Shown: positions 46,311-55,044, numbered from the stretch's first letter. The stretch: 64,000 bases of DNA from Pseudovibrio exalbescens (GCF_028737195.1 NZ_JAQZAJ010000003.1:248001-312000), one strand, 5' to 3'. A program made the numbers and translations. The notes: generated by a model not told the origin, from the letters alone.

Positions 46311-47339
46311 ATGCGCTTTTTAAAAACAGATCCCCACTTTCGCGCCCCAAAACCCAAGATGCCGCCAGACGCCCTGCCTCCAGCAACGGGTGAGGATGCC
46401 CGTCCTCTGATCGGCATTGCGTTCAAGGTCGCCTCTACCTTCAGCTTCTTCATCATGGTCAGTGCAATCAAGCTGGTTTCTGAAGATGTGCCTATCACTC
46501 AGGTGGTGTTTGCGCGCAACTTCTTTGGCATGATTCCTATCCTGATCATGATGATCGTGAATGGCCAATTGATCATTGCTGCAAAGACCAACAGGCCTGG
46601 TACCCACATTTCACGTGCTGTGATTGGGGTAACGGCGATGGTTTGCAATTTCTGGGCGTTGAGTTTGATCCCTCTGCCCGACGCAACCGCCATTGGCTTT
46701 GCTGCGCCGCTTATTGTTGTTGTGCTGGCTGCCTTGGTGTTGAAAGAAACGGTTCGCATCTTCCGTTGGAGCGCGGTGGCCGTAGGTTTTGTCGGAGTTA
46801 TTATCACCGTGTTGCCGCATATGGGGCAGGGCTCGGGTGATACCTTCAGTCAGAACCTTGGCGTCCTACTGGCTTTCGGGGCGGCGTTTTTTGGCGCTGT
46901 AGCGATGATTACCGTTCGCAAGCTTTGTGAGACAGAACGCACGTCGACCATCGTGTTTTGGTTCACTATGGCTTCAACGGGGATGTCGTTCCTCACGCTG
47001 CCGTTGGGTTGGGTCTACCCTGATGTTGCCTGGGTCATGCCTTCCTGGCTGGATATGCTGTTTCTCGTCGGTGTAGGCGTGTTTGGCGGCATTGGGCAGT
47101 TGCTGCTTACACAAAGCTATCGTTTTGCCGATGCCTCAACCGTGGCGCCTTTCGACTACATCAATATGGTCTGGGCGATCGTGTTCGGTTTTTTGATTTT
47201 CGCGGAAGTTCCAACACCGGAGGTGCTTGTCGGTTCAGCGATTGTGATCTCGGCAGGCATATTCGTCATTTACCGAGAACGGAAGTTGGGTTTCGAGCGC
47301 ACCAGGCCGGGTCGCGCGTCCACTCCTTCCAAGTCCTGA
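46311..47339 (+). CDS. DMT/EamA-family transporter
   Basis: This protein of up to 342 residues has two EamA repeats and about ten helices (IGIAFKVASTFSFFIMVSAI, AVIGVTAMVCNFWALSLI, then ILVLLAF-like and VGSAIVISAGIFVIY). The start is uncertain: ATGs at 46266, 46302, 46311 and 46359 are in frame, none with a clear ribosome binding site. The N-terminal 35 residues are hydrophilic and Pro-rich. It is the same family as the 42507 gene, with an intervening molybdoenzyme; the two are about 20-30% similar by eye. Substrate unknown. Confidence 0.83.
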   Translation: MRFLKTDPHFRAPKPKMPPDALPPATGEDARPLIGIAFKVASTFSFFIMVSAIKLVSEDVPITQVVFARNFFGMIPILIMMIVNGQLIIAAKTNRPGTHISRAVIGVTAMVCNFWALSLIPLPDATAIGFAAPLIVVVLAALVLKETVRIFRWSAVAVGFVGVIITVLPHMGQGSGDTFSQNLGVLLAFGAAFFGAVAMITVRKLCETERTSTIVFWFTMASTGMSFLTLPLGWVYPDVAWVMPSWLDMLFLVGVGVFGGIGQLLLTQSYRFADASTVAPFDYINMVWAIVFGFLIFAEVPTPEVLVGSAIVISAGIFVIYRERKLGFERTRPGRASTPSKS

Positions 47340-47343
47340 TGAA

Positions 47344-47368
47344 AAAGACCGGCCTGTGCCGGTCTCTT
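47344..47368 (-). terminator. Rho-independent terminator of the stand-alone AsnC-domain gene
   Basis: On the - strand, AGACCGG and CCGGTCT form a stem with a 6-base loop, followed by TTTTTC. It also separates the convergent transporter gene. Confidence 0.83.
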
Positions 47369-47370
47369 GC

Positions 47371-47607
47371 TTAGAATGCCTTGAAGGTGATGATTGTCTT
47401 GGTGTCTTGAATGCCTTCGAACTGATGGACCTTCTCGCTGACGAAGTGACCAATGTCCTCGCCATCTTCAATGTAAAACTTCACCATCAGGTCGAAGTCA
47501 CCTGATGTGGAGTAAACCTCCGAAGCGATTTCTGCATCTGCGATTTCGTTGGCAACCCGGTAGGTCTCACCAAGCTTGCACTTAATCATCACGAAGAACG
47601 GTGTCAT
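47371..47607 (-). CDS. Stand-alone AsnC/Lrp ligand-binding (RAM) domain protein
   Basis: This 78-residue protein equals the C-terminal domain of an Lrp/AsnC regulator without the DNA-binding half (PFFVMIKCKLGETYRVANEI, then STSGDFDLMVKFYIEDGED, and TKTIITFKAF). Such RAM-only proteins form rings that bind amino acids and may modulate full-length Lrp proteins by co-assembly. There is no remnant of a helix-turn-helix upstream, so it is not a truncation within this window. It is divergent from the thi operon. Confidence 0.9.
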   Translation of the reverse strand: MTPFFVMIKCKLGETYRVANEIADAEIASEVYSTSGDFDLMVKFYIEDGEDIGHFVSEKVHQFEGIQDTKTIITFKAF

Positions 47608-47783
47608 TCTGAAGTCCTCTTGCTCCCCACGTCGCGTTGTTCACGAGTCAGCGCACATCTGAGCGTGTTCCCTTTTGAAAGGCAAGCCATACCAGAGGCT
47701 TCGACCGAGTTCTGTGAGCAGCTTTCAGCACGTTTTCATTTTGCATTGTGTTCCTACGTTGTTTTTGTTAGGCCGATAAACAG

Positions 47784-47876
47784 TCTCATGGGGGTGCCGC
47801 GGTGGCTGAGAGGTCTTTGGACCAACTCCTTGAACCTGATCCGGCTTGTACCGGCGGAGGGAATTGGGATGACGAT
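47784..47876 (+). promoter_or_regulatory. TPP riboswitch (THI element)
   Basis: The consensus is clearly readable: GGGGTGCC, then GGCTGAGAGG, then CTTGAACCTGATCCGG, TACCGGCGGAGGGAA, and closing of P1 by ATGA against TCAT. This is the thiamine pyrophosphate aptamer. It is followed after 40 bases by thiM with a separate ribosome binding site. When TPP is bound, expression of the downstream thiM-thiD unit should fall. Confidence 0.95.
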
Positions 47877-47918
47877 ATTGCCTTGCCGCCTCAGGCCATT
47901 CTTTCGGAGGTGGACACG

Positions 47919-48674
47919 ATGACTGACTTTCACTCAAAGAGCATTTGGGATGTTTATGTGCGCGTGCGCCAGCATGTGCCCAGAGTACATTGCTTGACGA
48001 ATGTTGTGGCACAGGAGTTGACGGCCAACGTGCTGCTAGCAGCTGGCGCGATACCTTCCATGACCATTGCACGGGAAGAAGTGGAGACCTTTGCAGGGTC
48101 TGCCGATGCGCTTCTCGTCAATCTTGGGACGCTTGACGCGGGACGACGCGACAGCATGGCGGCCGCCACCGCTGTGGCAACAGAGAAGGGCATCCCCTGG
48201 GTGCTAGACCCTGTGAAGGTCGACCGATCTCCATTCCGTGCGGACTATGCGATGTCGCAGTTGGCTCAGGGGCCAAGCGTGCTCAAAGCCAACGAAGGTG
48301 AACTGGAGACCCTGAAGGCGGGCCTGACCTTGCCGTTGCAAACCGTGGTGCTTTGCACGGGGGCCGTTGATCGGATTTCCCGGCAGGGCACCCAACTGGG
48401 CCTTCGAAATGGGGCTGAGGTGATGACCCGCGTTACCGCAATGGGCTGCTCCATGGCGGCTCTTGTGGCCGCGTGCTGCGCCGTCGAGGAGGATCATTTG
48501 CTGGCAACCTTGAGTGCGGCCGCAGTCTTTGCTGTCGCCGGGGAGATTGCACACAAGGCCAGCACAGGGCCGGGAAGCTTCACTCCAGCGCTGCTTGATA
48601 CCCTCTACACATTGGAGTGGGATCAGTTTGAGCAAGTGCTAAGATTAGAACAAGAACACACCGAAGAGATTTGA
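47919..48674 (+). CDS. thiM: Hydroxyethylthiazole kinase ThiM
   Basis: This 251-residue kinase phosphorylates 4-methyl-5-(2-hydroxyethyl)thiazole, a thiamine salvage step. Motifs include HCLTNVVAQELTANVLLAAGA at the substrate pocket, LVNLGTLDAGRRDSM and WVLDPVKVDRSPFR. GGAGG precedes the ATG at 47919. A longer frame from 47802 would pass through the riboswitch and is rejected. With thiD downstream and the TPP riboswitch upstream, this is a thiamine-regulated salvage operon. Confidence 0.95.
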   Translation: MTDFHSKSIWDVYVRVRQHVPRVHCLTNVVAQELTANVLLAAGAIPSMTIAREEVETFAGSADALLVNLGTLDAGRRDSMAAATAVATEKGIPWVLDPVKVDRSPFRADYAMSQLAQGPSVLKANEGELETLKAGLTLPLQTVVLCTGAVDRISRQGTQLGLRNGAEVMTRVTAMGCSMAALVAACCAVEEDHLLATLSAAAVFAVAGEIAHKASTGPGSFTPALLDTLYTLEWDQFEQVLRLEQEHTEEI

Positions 48675-48682
48675 GGGGACCA

Positions 48683-49480
48683 ATGACTGCAATCGCTTTG
48701 ACTATTGCTGGATCGGATTCAGGCGGCGGCGCCGGTATTCAAGCGGATTTGAAGGCATTCTCCGCTCTCGGTGTCTATGGTGCCAGTGTTCTGACCGCCC
48801 TTACCGCACAAAATACCAAGGGTGTGACCGGTATTCATTCTGTGCCAGCAGACTTTGTCGGCGCGCAGCTGGATGCCGTTCTGTCGGATTTGGACGTGAA
48901 GGCAATCAAGATCGGTATGTTGTCGCAGCCGGACATCATCGCGGAGATTGCCCGCAAGCTTGATCAGTACGACTGCAAGAAGGTGGTGCTCGACCCTGTC
49001 ATGGTTGCGACATCCGGTGACGTTCTGCTCCAACCGGAAGCGCGTACCAATTTGACAGAGCTTCTGTTTCCGCGTGCGAGCATCATCACACCCAATCTTC
49101 TGGAGGCTGCTTTCCTCTTGGGTGATGATCCGGCCCAAAATGCCGAGGATATTGAACGGCAGGCGGCGGCCCTTCTGAAAATGGGCGCGAAAACCGTGCT
49201 TCTGAAAGGTGGTCACGGTAACGATAATGAAGCCTCGGATTTGTTTTTTTCCGCAGAGCAGTCTAAATGGCTTCGAGCTCCACGTTTTGCCACCGAAAAC
49301 ACCCATGGCACTGGCTGCACCCTGTCTGCTGCAATTGCGGCGGAAATGGCCAAGGGAAAAGCGCTGAGCCCGGCTGTTGAAGCGGCGAAAGCCTACATCA
49401 GCGGTGCGATTGAGATGGCGGACACACTTGAAATTGGCGAAGGGCATGGCCCTGTGCACCACTTCTATAAGTTTTGGTAG
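48683..49480 (+). CDS. thiD: Hydroxymethylpyrimidine (phosphate) kinase ThiD
   Basis: This 265-residue ribokinase-like enzyme phosphorylates 4-amino-5-hydroxymethyl-2-methylpyrimidine and its phosphate. Motifs: TIAGSDSGGGAGIQADLKAF near the start, NTKGVTGI, DPVMVATSGD and the anion-hole GTGCTLSAAIAAEMA. The ATG at 48683 has GAGGGG upstream, 8 bp after the thiM stop. It completes the thiM-thiD pair; thiE, the joining enzyme, is not in the window. Confidence 0.96.
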   Translation: MTAIALTIAGSDSGGGAGIQADLKAFSALGVYGASVLTALTAQNTKGVTGIHSVPADFVGAQLDAVLSDLDVKAIKIGMLSQPDIIAEIARKLDQYDCKKVVLDPVMVATSGDVLLQPEARTNLTELLFPRASIITPNLLEAAFLLGDDPAQNAEDIERQAAALLKMGAKTVLLKGGHGNDNEASDLFFSAEQSKWLRAPRFATENTHGTGCTLSAAIAAEMAKGKALSPAVEAAKAYISGAIEMADTLEIGEGHGPVHHFYKFW

Positions 49481-49492
49481 AAGGTCCGAGAG

Positions 49493-50605
49493 ATGACTGA
49501 AGAATACAACAAAAACGGTATGACGCGCCGCCAGACTTTCAGTCTGGTAGGAGCGGGGGCCGTAGCCGGAACGGCGCTGGCTGCGCCTGCATTGGCGCAA
49601 GAGCAAAACGCGGCGGTGATCGAGTGGAAGATGGTGACTTCATGGCCGAAGGGCCTGCCGGGGCCTGGTCTTTCTGCTCAGCGGGTATGTGACCGCATCA
49701 ACACCATGAGCAATGGGCGTATGCGCGTCCGTTTGTATGCGGCGGGAGAGCTCGTGCCTGCCTTCGAAGTGTTCGATGCGGTTTCTGGTGGCGTGGCCCA
49801 AATGGGGCATTCTGCCTCCTTTTACTGGCAAGGCAAGATGCCAGCTTCCGTGTTTTTCACCACGGTGCCATTTGGCTTGACACCTGAAGAGCACAACACC
49901 TGGATCGAGTATGGTGGTGGTCAAGAATTGTGGGACCGCCTCTATGCTCCCTTTGGGGTGAAGCCATTCATGGCAGGGAATACAGCTGGAACCATGGCCG
50001 GCTGGTTCAAGAAACCGGTGACGTCACTTGAAGATCTGATGGGGTTGAAAATCCGCATTCAGGGATTGGGCGGCGAGATCATGCGCCGTTTGGGTGCAAC
50101 GCCCGTGTCGATGGCATCCTCGGAGATCTATGCGGGTTTTGAGTCCGGCGTTGTCGATGCGGTTGAGTTCCTCGGTCCGTGGAGCGATGCGGCAATGGGC
50201 TTCCAGCAGGTTTCCAAGCACTACTATGGGCCGGGTTTCAACAAGCCGAATGGCACTGGTGAAGCCTTGATCTCGGCCGTCGCATTTGAAGGGCTTTCAG
50301 AGGATCTGCGCCTGATTGTGGAAGAGGCTTGCCGAAGCGAAAATGCTCAGGCGCTGGCAGAAGCAAACTGGATGAATGCGCAGGCGCTGGAAATGCTGAG
50401 TGCGGAAGAGGGTATCAAAACGGACCGGTTCCCGGAGGCCGTGGTGACCGCCATGCGGCAGCTTTCCGCTGAAGTTCTTGAAGAATACGCCTCAAAGGAT
50501 GAATTGACTGCACAGATATTCGAAAGTTATCGCACGGCGATGGCAGTCGTATCTCCGTGGAGTGATTTGTCTTCAGCTGATTATTTGATGGCGCGTCGCA
50601 AATAG
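49493..50605 (+). CDS. TRAP solute-binding protein (DctP/TakP-like), Tat-exported
   Basis: This 370-residue periplasmic binding protein has a twin-arginine signal (MTRRQTFSLVG, RR at residues 12-13), with cleavage near ALAQ. The body is of the TRAP DctP type closest in plan to TakP/FcbT (EWKMVTSWPKGLPGPGLSAQ, IRIQGLGGEIMRRLGATP, VDAVEFLGPWSDAAMGF). It starts 12 bp after thiD, and AAGG lies eight bases before the ATG, so it probably shares the TPP-controlled message. The membrane subunits DctQ and DctM are absent. Ligands of this group are mainly keto-acids or other carboxylates. Confidence 0.92.
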   Translation: MTEEYNKNGMTRRQTFSLVGAGAVAGTALAAPALAQEQNAAVIEWKMVTSWPKGLPGPGLSAQRVCDRINTMSNGRMRVRLYAAGELVPAFEVFDAVSGGVAQMGHSASFYWQGKMPASVFFTTVPFGLTPEEHNTWIEYGGGQELWDRLYAPFGVKPFMAGNTAGTMAGWFKKPVTSLEDLMGLKIRIQGLGGEIMRRLGATPVSMASSEIYAGFESGVVDAVEFLGPWSDAAMGFQQVSKHYYGPGFNKPNGTGEALISAVAFEGLSEDLRLIVEEACRSENAQALAEANWMNAQALEMLSAEEGIKTDRFPEAVVTAMRQLSAEVLEEYASKDELTAQIFESYRTAMAVVSPWSDLSSADYLMARRK

Positions 50606-50674
50606 TTATCCAAGGTCTCACTGGTTTGGGACTGGTAACTACCTGCGAAATTGTTGCAAATTTGTCGAAAGTTC

Positions 50675-50702
50675 ACGGCGGCCTCTGAAAGGGGCCGCCG
50701 TT
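50675..50702 (+). terminator. Hairpin after the thi/TRAP unit
   Basis: ACGGCGGCC and GGCCGCCGT form a 9-bp stem with a 9-base loop. Only TTG follows, so a strong T-run is missing; it may still stop transcription before the next gene. Confidence 0.55.
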
Positions 50703-50777
50703 GTCATGTCTTCCGTTGAGGTTTAACTCAATCACGCCAAACTCGGAAAAGTTACCTCGGGGCATGGGAGGGATGAC

Positions 50778-52058
50778 GTGACCGGCGGCAATCGATATTT
50801 GGCAGCAACGTGCTTAACCGCGCTTCTGTTCACTTCGGGCGAAGCATTGGCGGGGGCGTTCGCTCTGCGCGAACAATCAGCTGCATTTCAGGGACTGTCC
50901 TTTGCGGGCTATGGCACGGCCTCCAACACAATCTCCACGATTTTCTGGAACCCGGCGACCGTCACCGCCCATGACGGGTTGAAGGCTGAGTCCGTAAATT
51001 CGTTCATTCTTCCAAACGGCGATGTTGATACAAACAGCGTGACCGTAGGCGGTATTCCACTTGGGCTTATTCCTGGCGCTGCAACCGGCGAAATCGGGGA
51101 CGTTGGTGTAAATGCGTGGCTGCCAGGCTCATATGGGACCTACCAGTACAACGACCAGATTTATCTGGGGTTTGCGGTGAACGCGCCATACGGGCTGTCA
51201 ACAAAGCCTAACATCATCTCCGCCGGACAGATTTATGCGCGTTCCTCAGAAGTACTCTCTGTCAATGCCACCCCTATGGTTGGGGTGAAGCTCAATGAAA
51301 TGTTCTCTTTTGCCATCGGCCTCCAAGCGCAGTATTTTCAGGTCCGTCTGAAGTCCGCCAGCGGCATTTCCACCACGAGCAGCACGGTTGAGCTGCGCGG
51401 CGAGGACAATGTGGGCTTCGGTGGTACTGCCGGCCTCTTGATCACGCCTCTGCAAGGGACGCAGATCGGCATTGGTTACCGCTCTCCGATCCGGCATGAT
51501 CTTGATGGTCAGCTGAAGGTGGGCGCATCCTCCCAGAACATCAATGCGGATTTGGTGTTGCCAGAGCAGGTCAACGTATCAATCCAGCAAGAAGTGACAC
51601 CAGAGCTCCGGCTAATGGGAACCTTTGAGTGGACGAACTGGAGCCGCTTTGGGAACTTCAACGTTTTCAACCAGTCCGGGATCGTGCTGCCACAGGCTGC
51701 ACTCGGGTTTCAGTACAGCGATGGGTATTTTCTCTCCTTCGGGGCGGAGTATGACTTTGATGAGCATGTAGACGGGCTCACAGTCCGTGCTGGCCTGGGC
51801 TATGAGTGGTCGCCAATCTCCGAGAAGGACCGCAGCATACGGCTTCCTGATACCAATCGCGTATGGGTCAGTGCCGGCGCGAGCTATGAGTACAACGAAA
51901 ACCTCTCGTTTGACCTTGGCTACAGCCATCTCTTTGCCGAGAGCGACGACATCAACATCGGACCGGGTCACCCCGCCTACAATGGAGTGGTGATCTACCA
52001 AGGCGACGTAGAAGCTTCCGTTGATATCATTTCAGCGGCCTTCCGCTACAAGTTCTGA
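50778..52058 (+). CDS. FadL/OmpP1-family outer membrane protein
   Basis: This 426-residue beta-barrel porin imports long-chain fatty acids or other hydrophobic compounds. It has a signal peptide (to about residue 25, ALAGAF) and the family start ALREQSAAFQGLSFAGYGTA with the conserved AFQG/NP region (FWNPATVTAHDGL). Strands continue to the terminal aromatic residue (YKF), the usual outer-membrane insertion signal. The start is GTG at 50778 with GGAGGG upstream; the ATG at 50773 reads straight into a stop codon. Together with fadD in this window it suggests fatty acid use, but it is not linked to fadD. Confidence 0.92.
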   Translation: MTGGNRYLAATCLTALLFTSGEALAGAFALREQSAAFQGLSFAGYGTASNTISTIFWNPATVTAHDGLKAESVNSFILPNGDVDTNSVTVGGIPLGLIPGAATGEIGDVGVNAWLPGSYGTYQYNDQIYLGFAVNAPYGLSTKPNIISAGQIYARSSEVLSVNATPMVGVKLNEMFSFAIGLQAQYFQVRLKSASGISTTSSTVELRGEDNVGFGGTAGLLITPLQGTQIGIGYRSPIRHDLDGQLKVGASSQNINADLVLPEQVNVSIQQEVTPELRLMGTFEWTNWSRFGNFNVFNQSGIVLPQAALGFQYSDGYFLSFGAEYDFDEHVDGLTVRAGLGYEWSPISEKDRSIRLPDTNRVWVSAGASYEYNENLSFDLGYSHLFAESDDINIGPGHPAYNGVVIYQGDVEASVDIISAAFRYKF

Positions 52059-52077
52059 GCAGGGAAAGAGGCCATTT

Positions 52078-52107
52078 GTTAGGGGAGACGCTGGTCACTC
52101 CCCTAAC
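52078..52107. terminator. Hairpin between FadL-like and SDR genes
   Basis: GTTAGGGGAG and CTCCCCTAAC form a perfect 10-bp stem with a 10-base loop between the convergent genes. No clear T-run follows. Confidence 0.55.
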
Positions 52108-52130
52108 TGATCCACGCTTGCACCTCGGCC

Positions 52131-52910
52131 TTAGAAGGCGCTTTGGTAGAGGCCCCCATCCAGCAGGATGTTTTGGCCCGTTATGTATCCGGCATGGACA
52201 GAGCAAAGGAACGCGCAGGTCTGCCCAAACTCTTCGGGGGTTCCAAACCGGCCTGCTGGAACTTCAAGTGCCTGAACTGCCTTGATCTCGTCGAGCGACT
52301 GGCCCGTTTTTTCTGCCTGTCGCGTGAAGCCTCCCTTCAAGCGGTCGGTGTCGAACTTGCCCGGCAAGACACTGTTAATGGTGACGTTATTATGGGCAAC
52401 TTGGCGACAGACGCCCGCCAGAAAGGCAATGAGACCTGCTCGTGCGCCGGAGGACAAATCCAGACCGTCGATAGGGCGCTTGACCGACATGGAGGTGATG
52501 TTGATGATGCGTCCAAAGCGCCGCGCCGACATGCCGTCCACGACCTCTTGGATCAACTCGACTGGCGTGATCATGTTCTGAATGACGCCATTGACCATCT
52601 TGTCCCGGTCCAGCTCTCGGAAATCCATGCGCGGAGGGCCACCGTTGTTGTTGATGAGGATGTCCGGTTCCGGGCAGGCGGCGAGCACCTCTTTTTGACC
52701 TTCTGCGGTCGAGATGTCAGCAGCGACCGCTGTAACGGCGATTCCATAGGTCTTTTGCAGTTCTACTGAGACGACATTCAGGCGGTCTTCGTCGCGGCCG
52801 TTGATCACCAGATCACACCCTGCCTCAGCCAAGGCCTTGGCTGTGCCCAGTCCCAAACCTTTGCTTGAAGCGCACACGATTGCCTTGCGCCCTTTGATCC
52901 CTAAATCCAT
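52131..52910 (-). CDS. Atypical SDR-family protein lacking the catalytic Tyr-Lys pair
   Basis: This 259-residue protein has the SDR Rossmann start VCASSKGLGLGTAKALAEAG and the NNNG motif (ILINNNGGPP). The serine of the active site (INITSMS) is kept. At the place of YxxxK it reads SSGAR (Ser153 and Arg157 replace Tyr and Lys). Proteins with this change are a known side branch of SDRs and are probably poor or altered reductases. The ATG at 52910 has AAGGAGAG upstream. Annotating it as 3-oxoacyl-ACP reductase would be misleading. It is convergent with the FadL gene. Confidence 0.9.
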   Translation of the reverse strand: MDLGIKGRKAIVCASSKGLGLGTAKALAEAGCDLVINGRDEDRLNVVSVELQKTYGIAVTAVAADISTAEGQKEVLAACPEPDILINNNGGPPRMDFRELDRDKMVNGVIQNMITPVELIQEVVDGMSARRFGRIINITSMSVKRPIDGLDLSSGARAGLIAFLAGVCRQVAHNNVTINSVLPGKFDTDRLKGGFTRQAEKTGQSLDEIKAVQALEVPAGRFGTPEEFGQTCAFLCSVHAGYITGQNILLDGGLYQSAF

Positions 52911-53173
52911 CGGTTGTCTCTCCTTCATGGAACCCGATTGTGACGGTAGGCGTTAAACTTTCATTAGGAAAGCTTAATTTGTGACAGATAACACTGTCAA
53001 AAATTTAGCTGGCATGGCAGGCTATTCACAGATTGACGTTTCGGAAATGTGGCGTCCGGCCCCGAAATCTGGCGGTTGTTTGTAGCTGGCAAAATGAGCA
53101 GTCTTAACCTGTCATAATTGGTTCTTATGAATCGTCTTAAAGTCCCGGAGATTTCGTTCCTGGAGGCAGAGTG

Positions 53174-53980
53174 GTGAGCACAGAACCTCAGAACAAGAAG
53201 TTCAGATCTTTATTCATATCTGACGTTCATCTTGGGACCCGAGGGTGCCAGGCGGACCTGCTTCTTGACTTTCTCAAGTATCATGACGCGGATACAATCT
53301 ATCTCGTGGGCGATATTGTGGACGGGTGGCGCTTGCGTCGTTCATGGTATTGGCCGCAGTATCACAACGATGTGGTGCAGAAGATTCTGCGCAAGGGCCG
53401 CAAGGGTGCCCGCATCGTTTATGTTCCAGGCAATCACGATGAGTTCCTGCGTGATTTTCTGGGAACGCATTTTGGCGGCGTGGAAGTGATCGACCAGATC
53501 ATTCACGAAACCGCGGATGGCAAGAAATATCTTGTAATCCATGGGGATCAGTTCGACGTGGTTGTACGCCATGCGAAGTGGCTCGCGTTCTTCGGTGACT
53601 GGGCGTACGTCACGGCGCTGAACATGAACACGATGCTCAACCTGGCTCGTCGCAAGCTAGGCTTGACCTACTGGTCGTTGTCGGCTTGGGCAAAGCTCAA
53701 GGTGAAGAACGCCGTGAACTTCATTGGTTCCTTTGAAGAAGCTCTGGTTGCGGAAGCTGAGCGTCAAGGTGTCGATGGGGTGATCTGCGGGCATATTCAT
53801 CACGCCGCTGACCACATCAAGTTTGGTGTCCACTACATCAATACCGGCGATTGGGTGGAAAGTTGCACGGCAGTTGCCGAGAACCATGACGGATCATTTG
53901 AGGTTATTCGATGGGCCGATCAGCAACGCAATACCGAGGACGCAGCTCAGCCAGTAGCCGGAGAGCAGGTTGCCGCATGA
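53174..53980 (+). CDS. LpxH-like UDP-2,3-diacylglucosamine diphosphatase family metallophosphoesterase
   Basis: This 268-residue protein shows the calcineurin-like metal motifs in order: SDVHLG, GDIVDGWRLRR, GNHDEF, and GHIHHAADH, with a GDQFD near the middle. It is the longer LpxH-like branch seen in alphaproteobacteria, where LpxI is the usual lipid A enzyme, so its exact substrate may differ from LpxH. Start is GTG at 53174 (GGAGG seven bases upstream), or GTG at 53171. Its stop overlaps the glycosyltransferase start (ATGA), so the two are co-translated. Confidence 0.88.
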   Translation: MSTEPQNKKFRSLFISDVHLGTRGCQADLLLDFLKYHDADTIYLVGDIVDGWRLRRSWYWPQYHNDVVQKILRKGRKGARIVYVPGNHDEFLRDFLGTHFGGVEVIDQIIHETADGKKYLVIHGDQFDVVVRHAKWLAFFGDWAYVTALNMNTMLNLARRKLGLTYWSLSAWAKLKVKNAVNFIGSFEEALVAEAERQGVDGVICGHIHHAADHIKFGVHYINTGDWVESCTAVAENHDGSFEVIRWADQQRNTEDAAQPVAGEQVAA

Positions 53981-55044
53981 GCTCAATCCTCATCGTGACA
54001 GACGCATGGCGCCCGCAAATTAACGGTGTCGTGCGCTCTCTGGAGCGCCTAGCAGAGCAGCTGGTCGAAATGGGTCTGCGCGTGGAGTTCCTGACGCCGG
54101 AGAACTTCCGCTCGGTGCCCATGCCGTCCTACCCTGAAATCCGGCTTAGCCTTACACTGCCTTCGGAAGTGCGTCGCCATATTGAAGAGGCGGACTGCGA
54201 TCACCTGCATATCGCGACCGAAGGTCCACTGGGCTTGATGGCGAGGTCGGTGGCGAAGCGAACCGGCAAGGTTTTCACCACCAGCTATCACACACGTTTT
54301 CCCGAATATTTGAATGCTCGTGTGCCGGTACCGGTCGATTGGACGTACGCTTGGCTGCGCCGGTTTCATAACAGTGGCCGGGGCTGCATGGTGGCCACGC
54401 AGACACTCGAAAGCGATCTAAAGACACGCGGGTTCACCAACCTCGTGCGTTGGTCTCGCGGAGTGGATCACACGGTTTTCCGTCCGCTTCAAAGCGATGT
54501 CCTTCAGGGCGTCGAAGGCCCGATTTTCATGAACGTTGGCCGTGTGGCCGTCGAGAAGAACATCGAAGCCTTTTTGAAGCTTGATCTGCCGGGCTCCAAA
54601 GTTGTTGTCGGCGGCGGCCCTCAGCTTGAAGAGCTGCGTTCGGCATATCCAGATGTGGTCTTTACAGGTCCCAAGGAAGGGGATGATCTGGTTGCGCTCT
54701 ACAGTGCCGCAGATGTGTTCGTTTTCCCAAGCCTGACGGACACGTTCGGGAATGTGCTGTTGGAGGCTTTGGCCTGTGGTACGCCAGTTGCGGCTTACCC
54801 AGTCATGGGGCCTGTCGATGTGATTGGCGACTCCGGTGTGGGGGTTCTCGACAAGGATTTGAGAACTGCCTGTCTCGCAGCGCTCGAGATTTCAAGTGAC
54901 GCGTGTCGGGAGTACGCTCTGAAGTATACGTGGCGGGCGAGCGCGGAACAGTTTTTGCGCAATGCTGAACTAGCACATGAAACCTCGCAGGGCTTTTTGC
55001 AAGCGGCCGCCAAGCCGCAACAACAGGTCTTTACGGCTCACTAA
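53977..55044 (+). CDS. GT4-type glycosyltransferase
   Basis: This 355-residue glycosyltransferase has a GT-B fold. The N-terminal domain begins SILIVTDAWRPQINGVVRSLERL and the C-terminal donor domain has the GT4 motif DVFVFPSLTDTFGNVLLEALACGTPVAA (with E-x7-E). It resembles mannosyl- or glucosyltransferases acting on lipid acceptors. It starts in an ATGA overlap with the LpxH-like gene and is 39 bp before the dehydratase gene. The pairing with a lipid phosphatase suggests a glycolipid role. The sugar and acceptor are not predictable. Confidence 0.92.
   Translation: MSSILIVTDAWRPQINGVVRSLERLAEQLVEMGLRVEFLTPENFRSVPMPSYPEIRLSLTLPSEVRRHIEEADCDHLHIATEGPLGLMARSVAKRTGKVFTTSYHTRFPEYLNARVPVPVDWTYAWLRRFHNSGRGCMVATQTLESDLKTRGFTNLVRWSRGVDHTVFRPLQSDVLQGVEGPIFMNVGRVAVEKNIEAFLKLDLPGSKVVVGGGPQLEELRSAYPDVVFTGPKEGDDLVALYSAADVFVFPSLTDTFGNVLLEALACGTPVAAYPVMGPVDVIGDSGVGVLDKDLRTACLAALEISSDACREYALKYTWRASAEQFLRNAELAHETSQGFLQAAAKPQQQVFTAH

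Noticed and set aside
47802-47918. N-terminal extension of thiM through the TPP riboswitch
   Set aside because: The segment overlaps the conserved aptamer, and a proper ribosome binding site precedes the ATG at 47919.
52131-52910. Calling this gene FabG (3-oxoacyl-ACP reductase)
   Set aside because: The catalytic Tyr and Lys are replaced by Ser and Arg.
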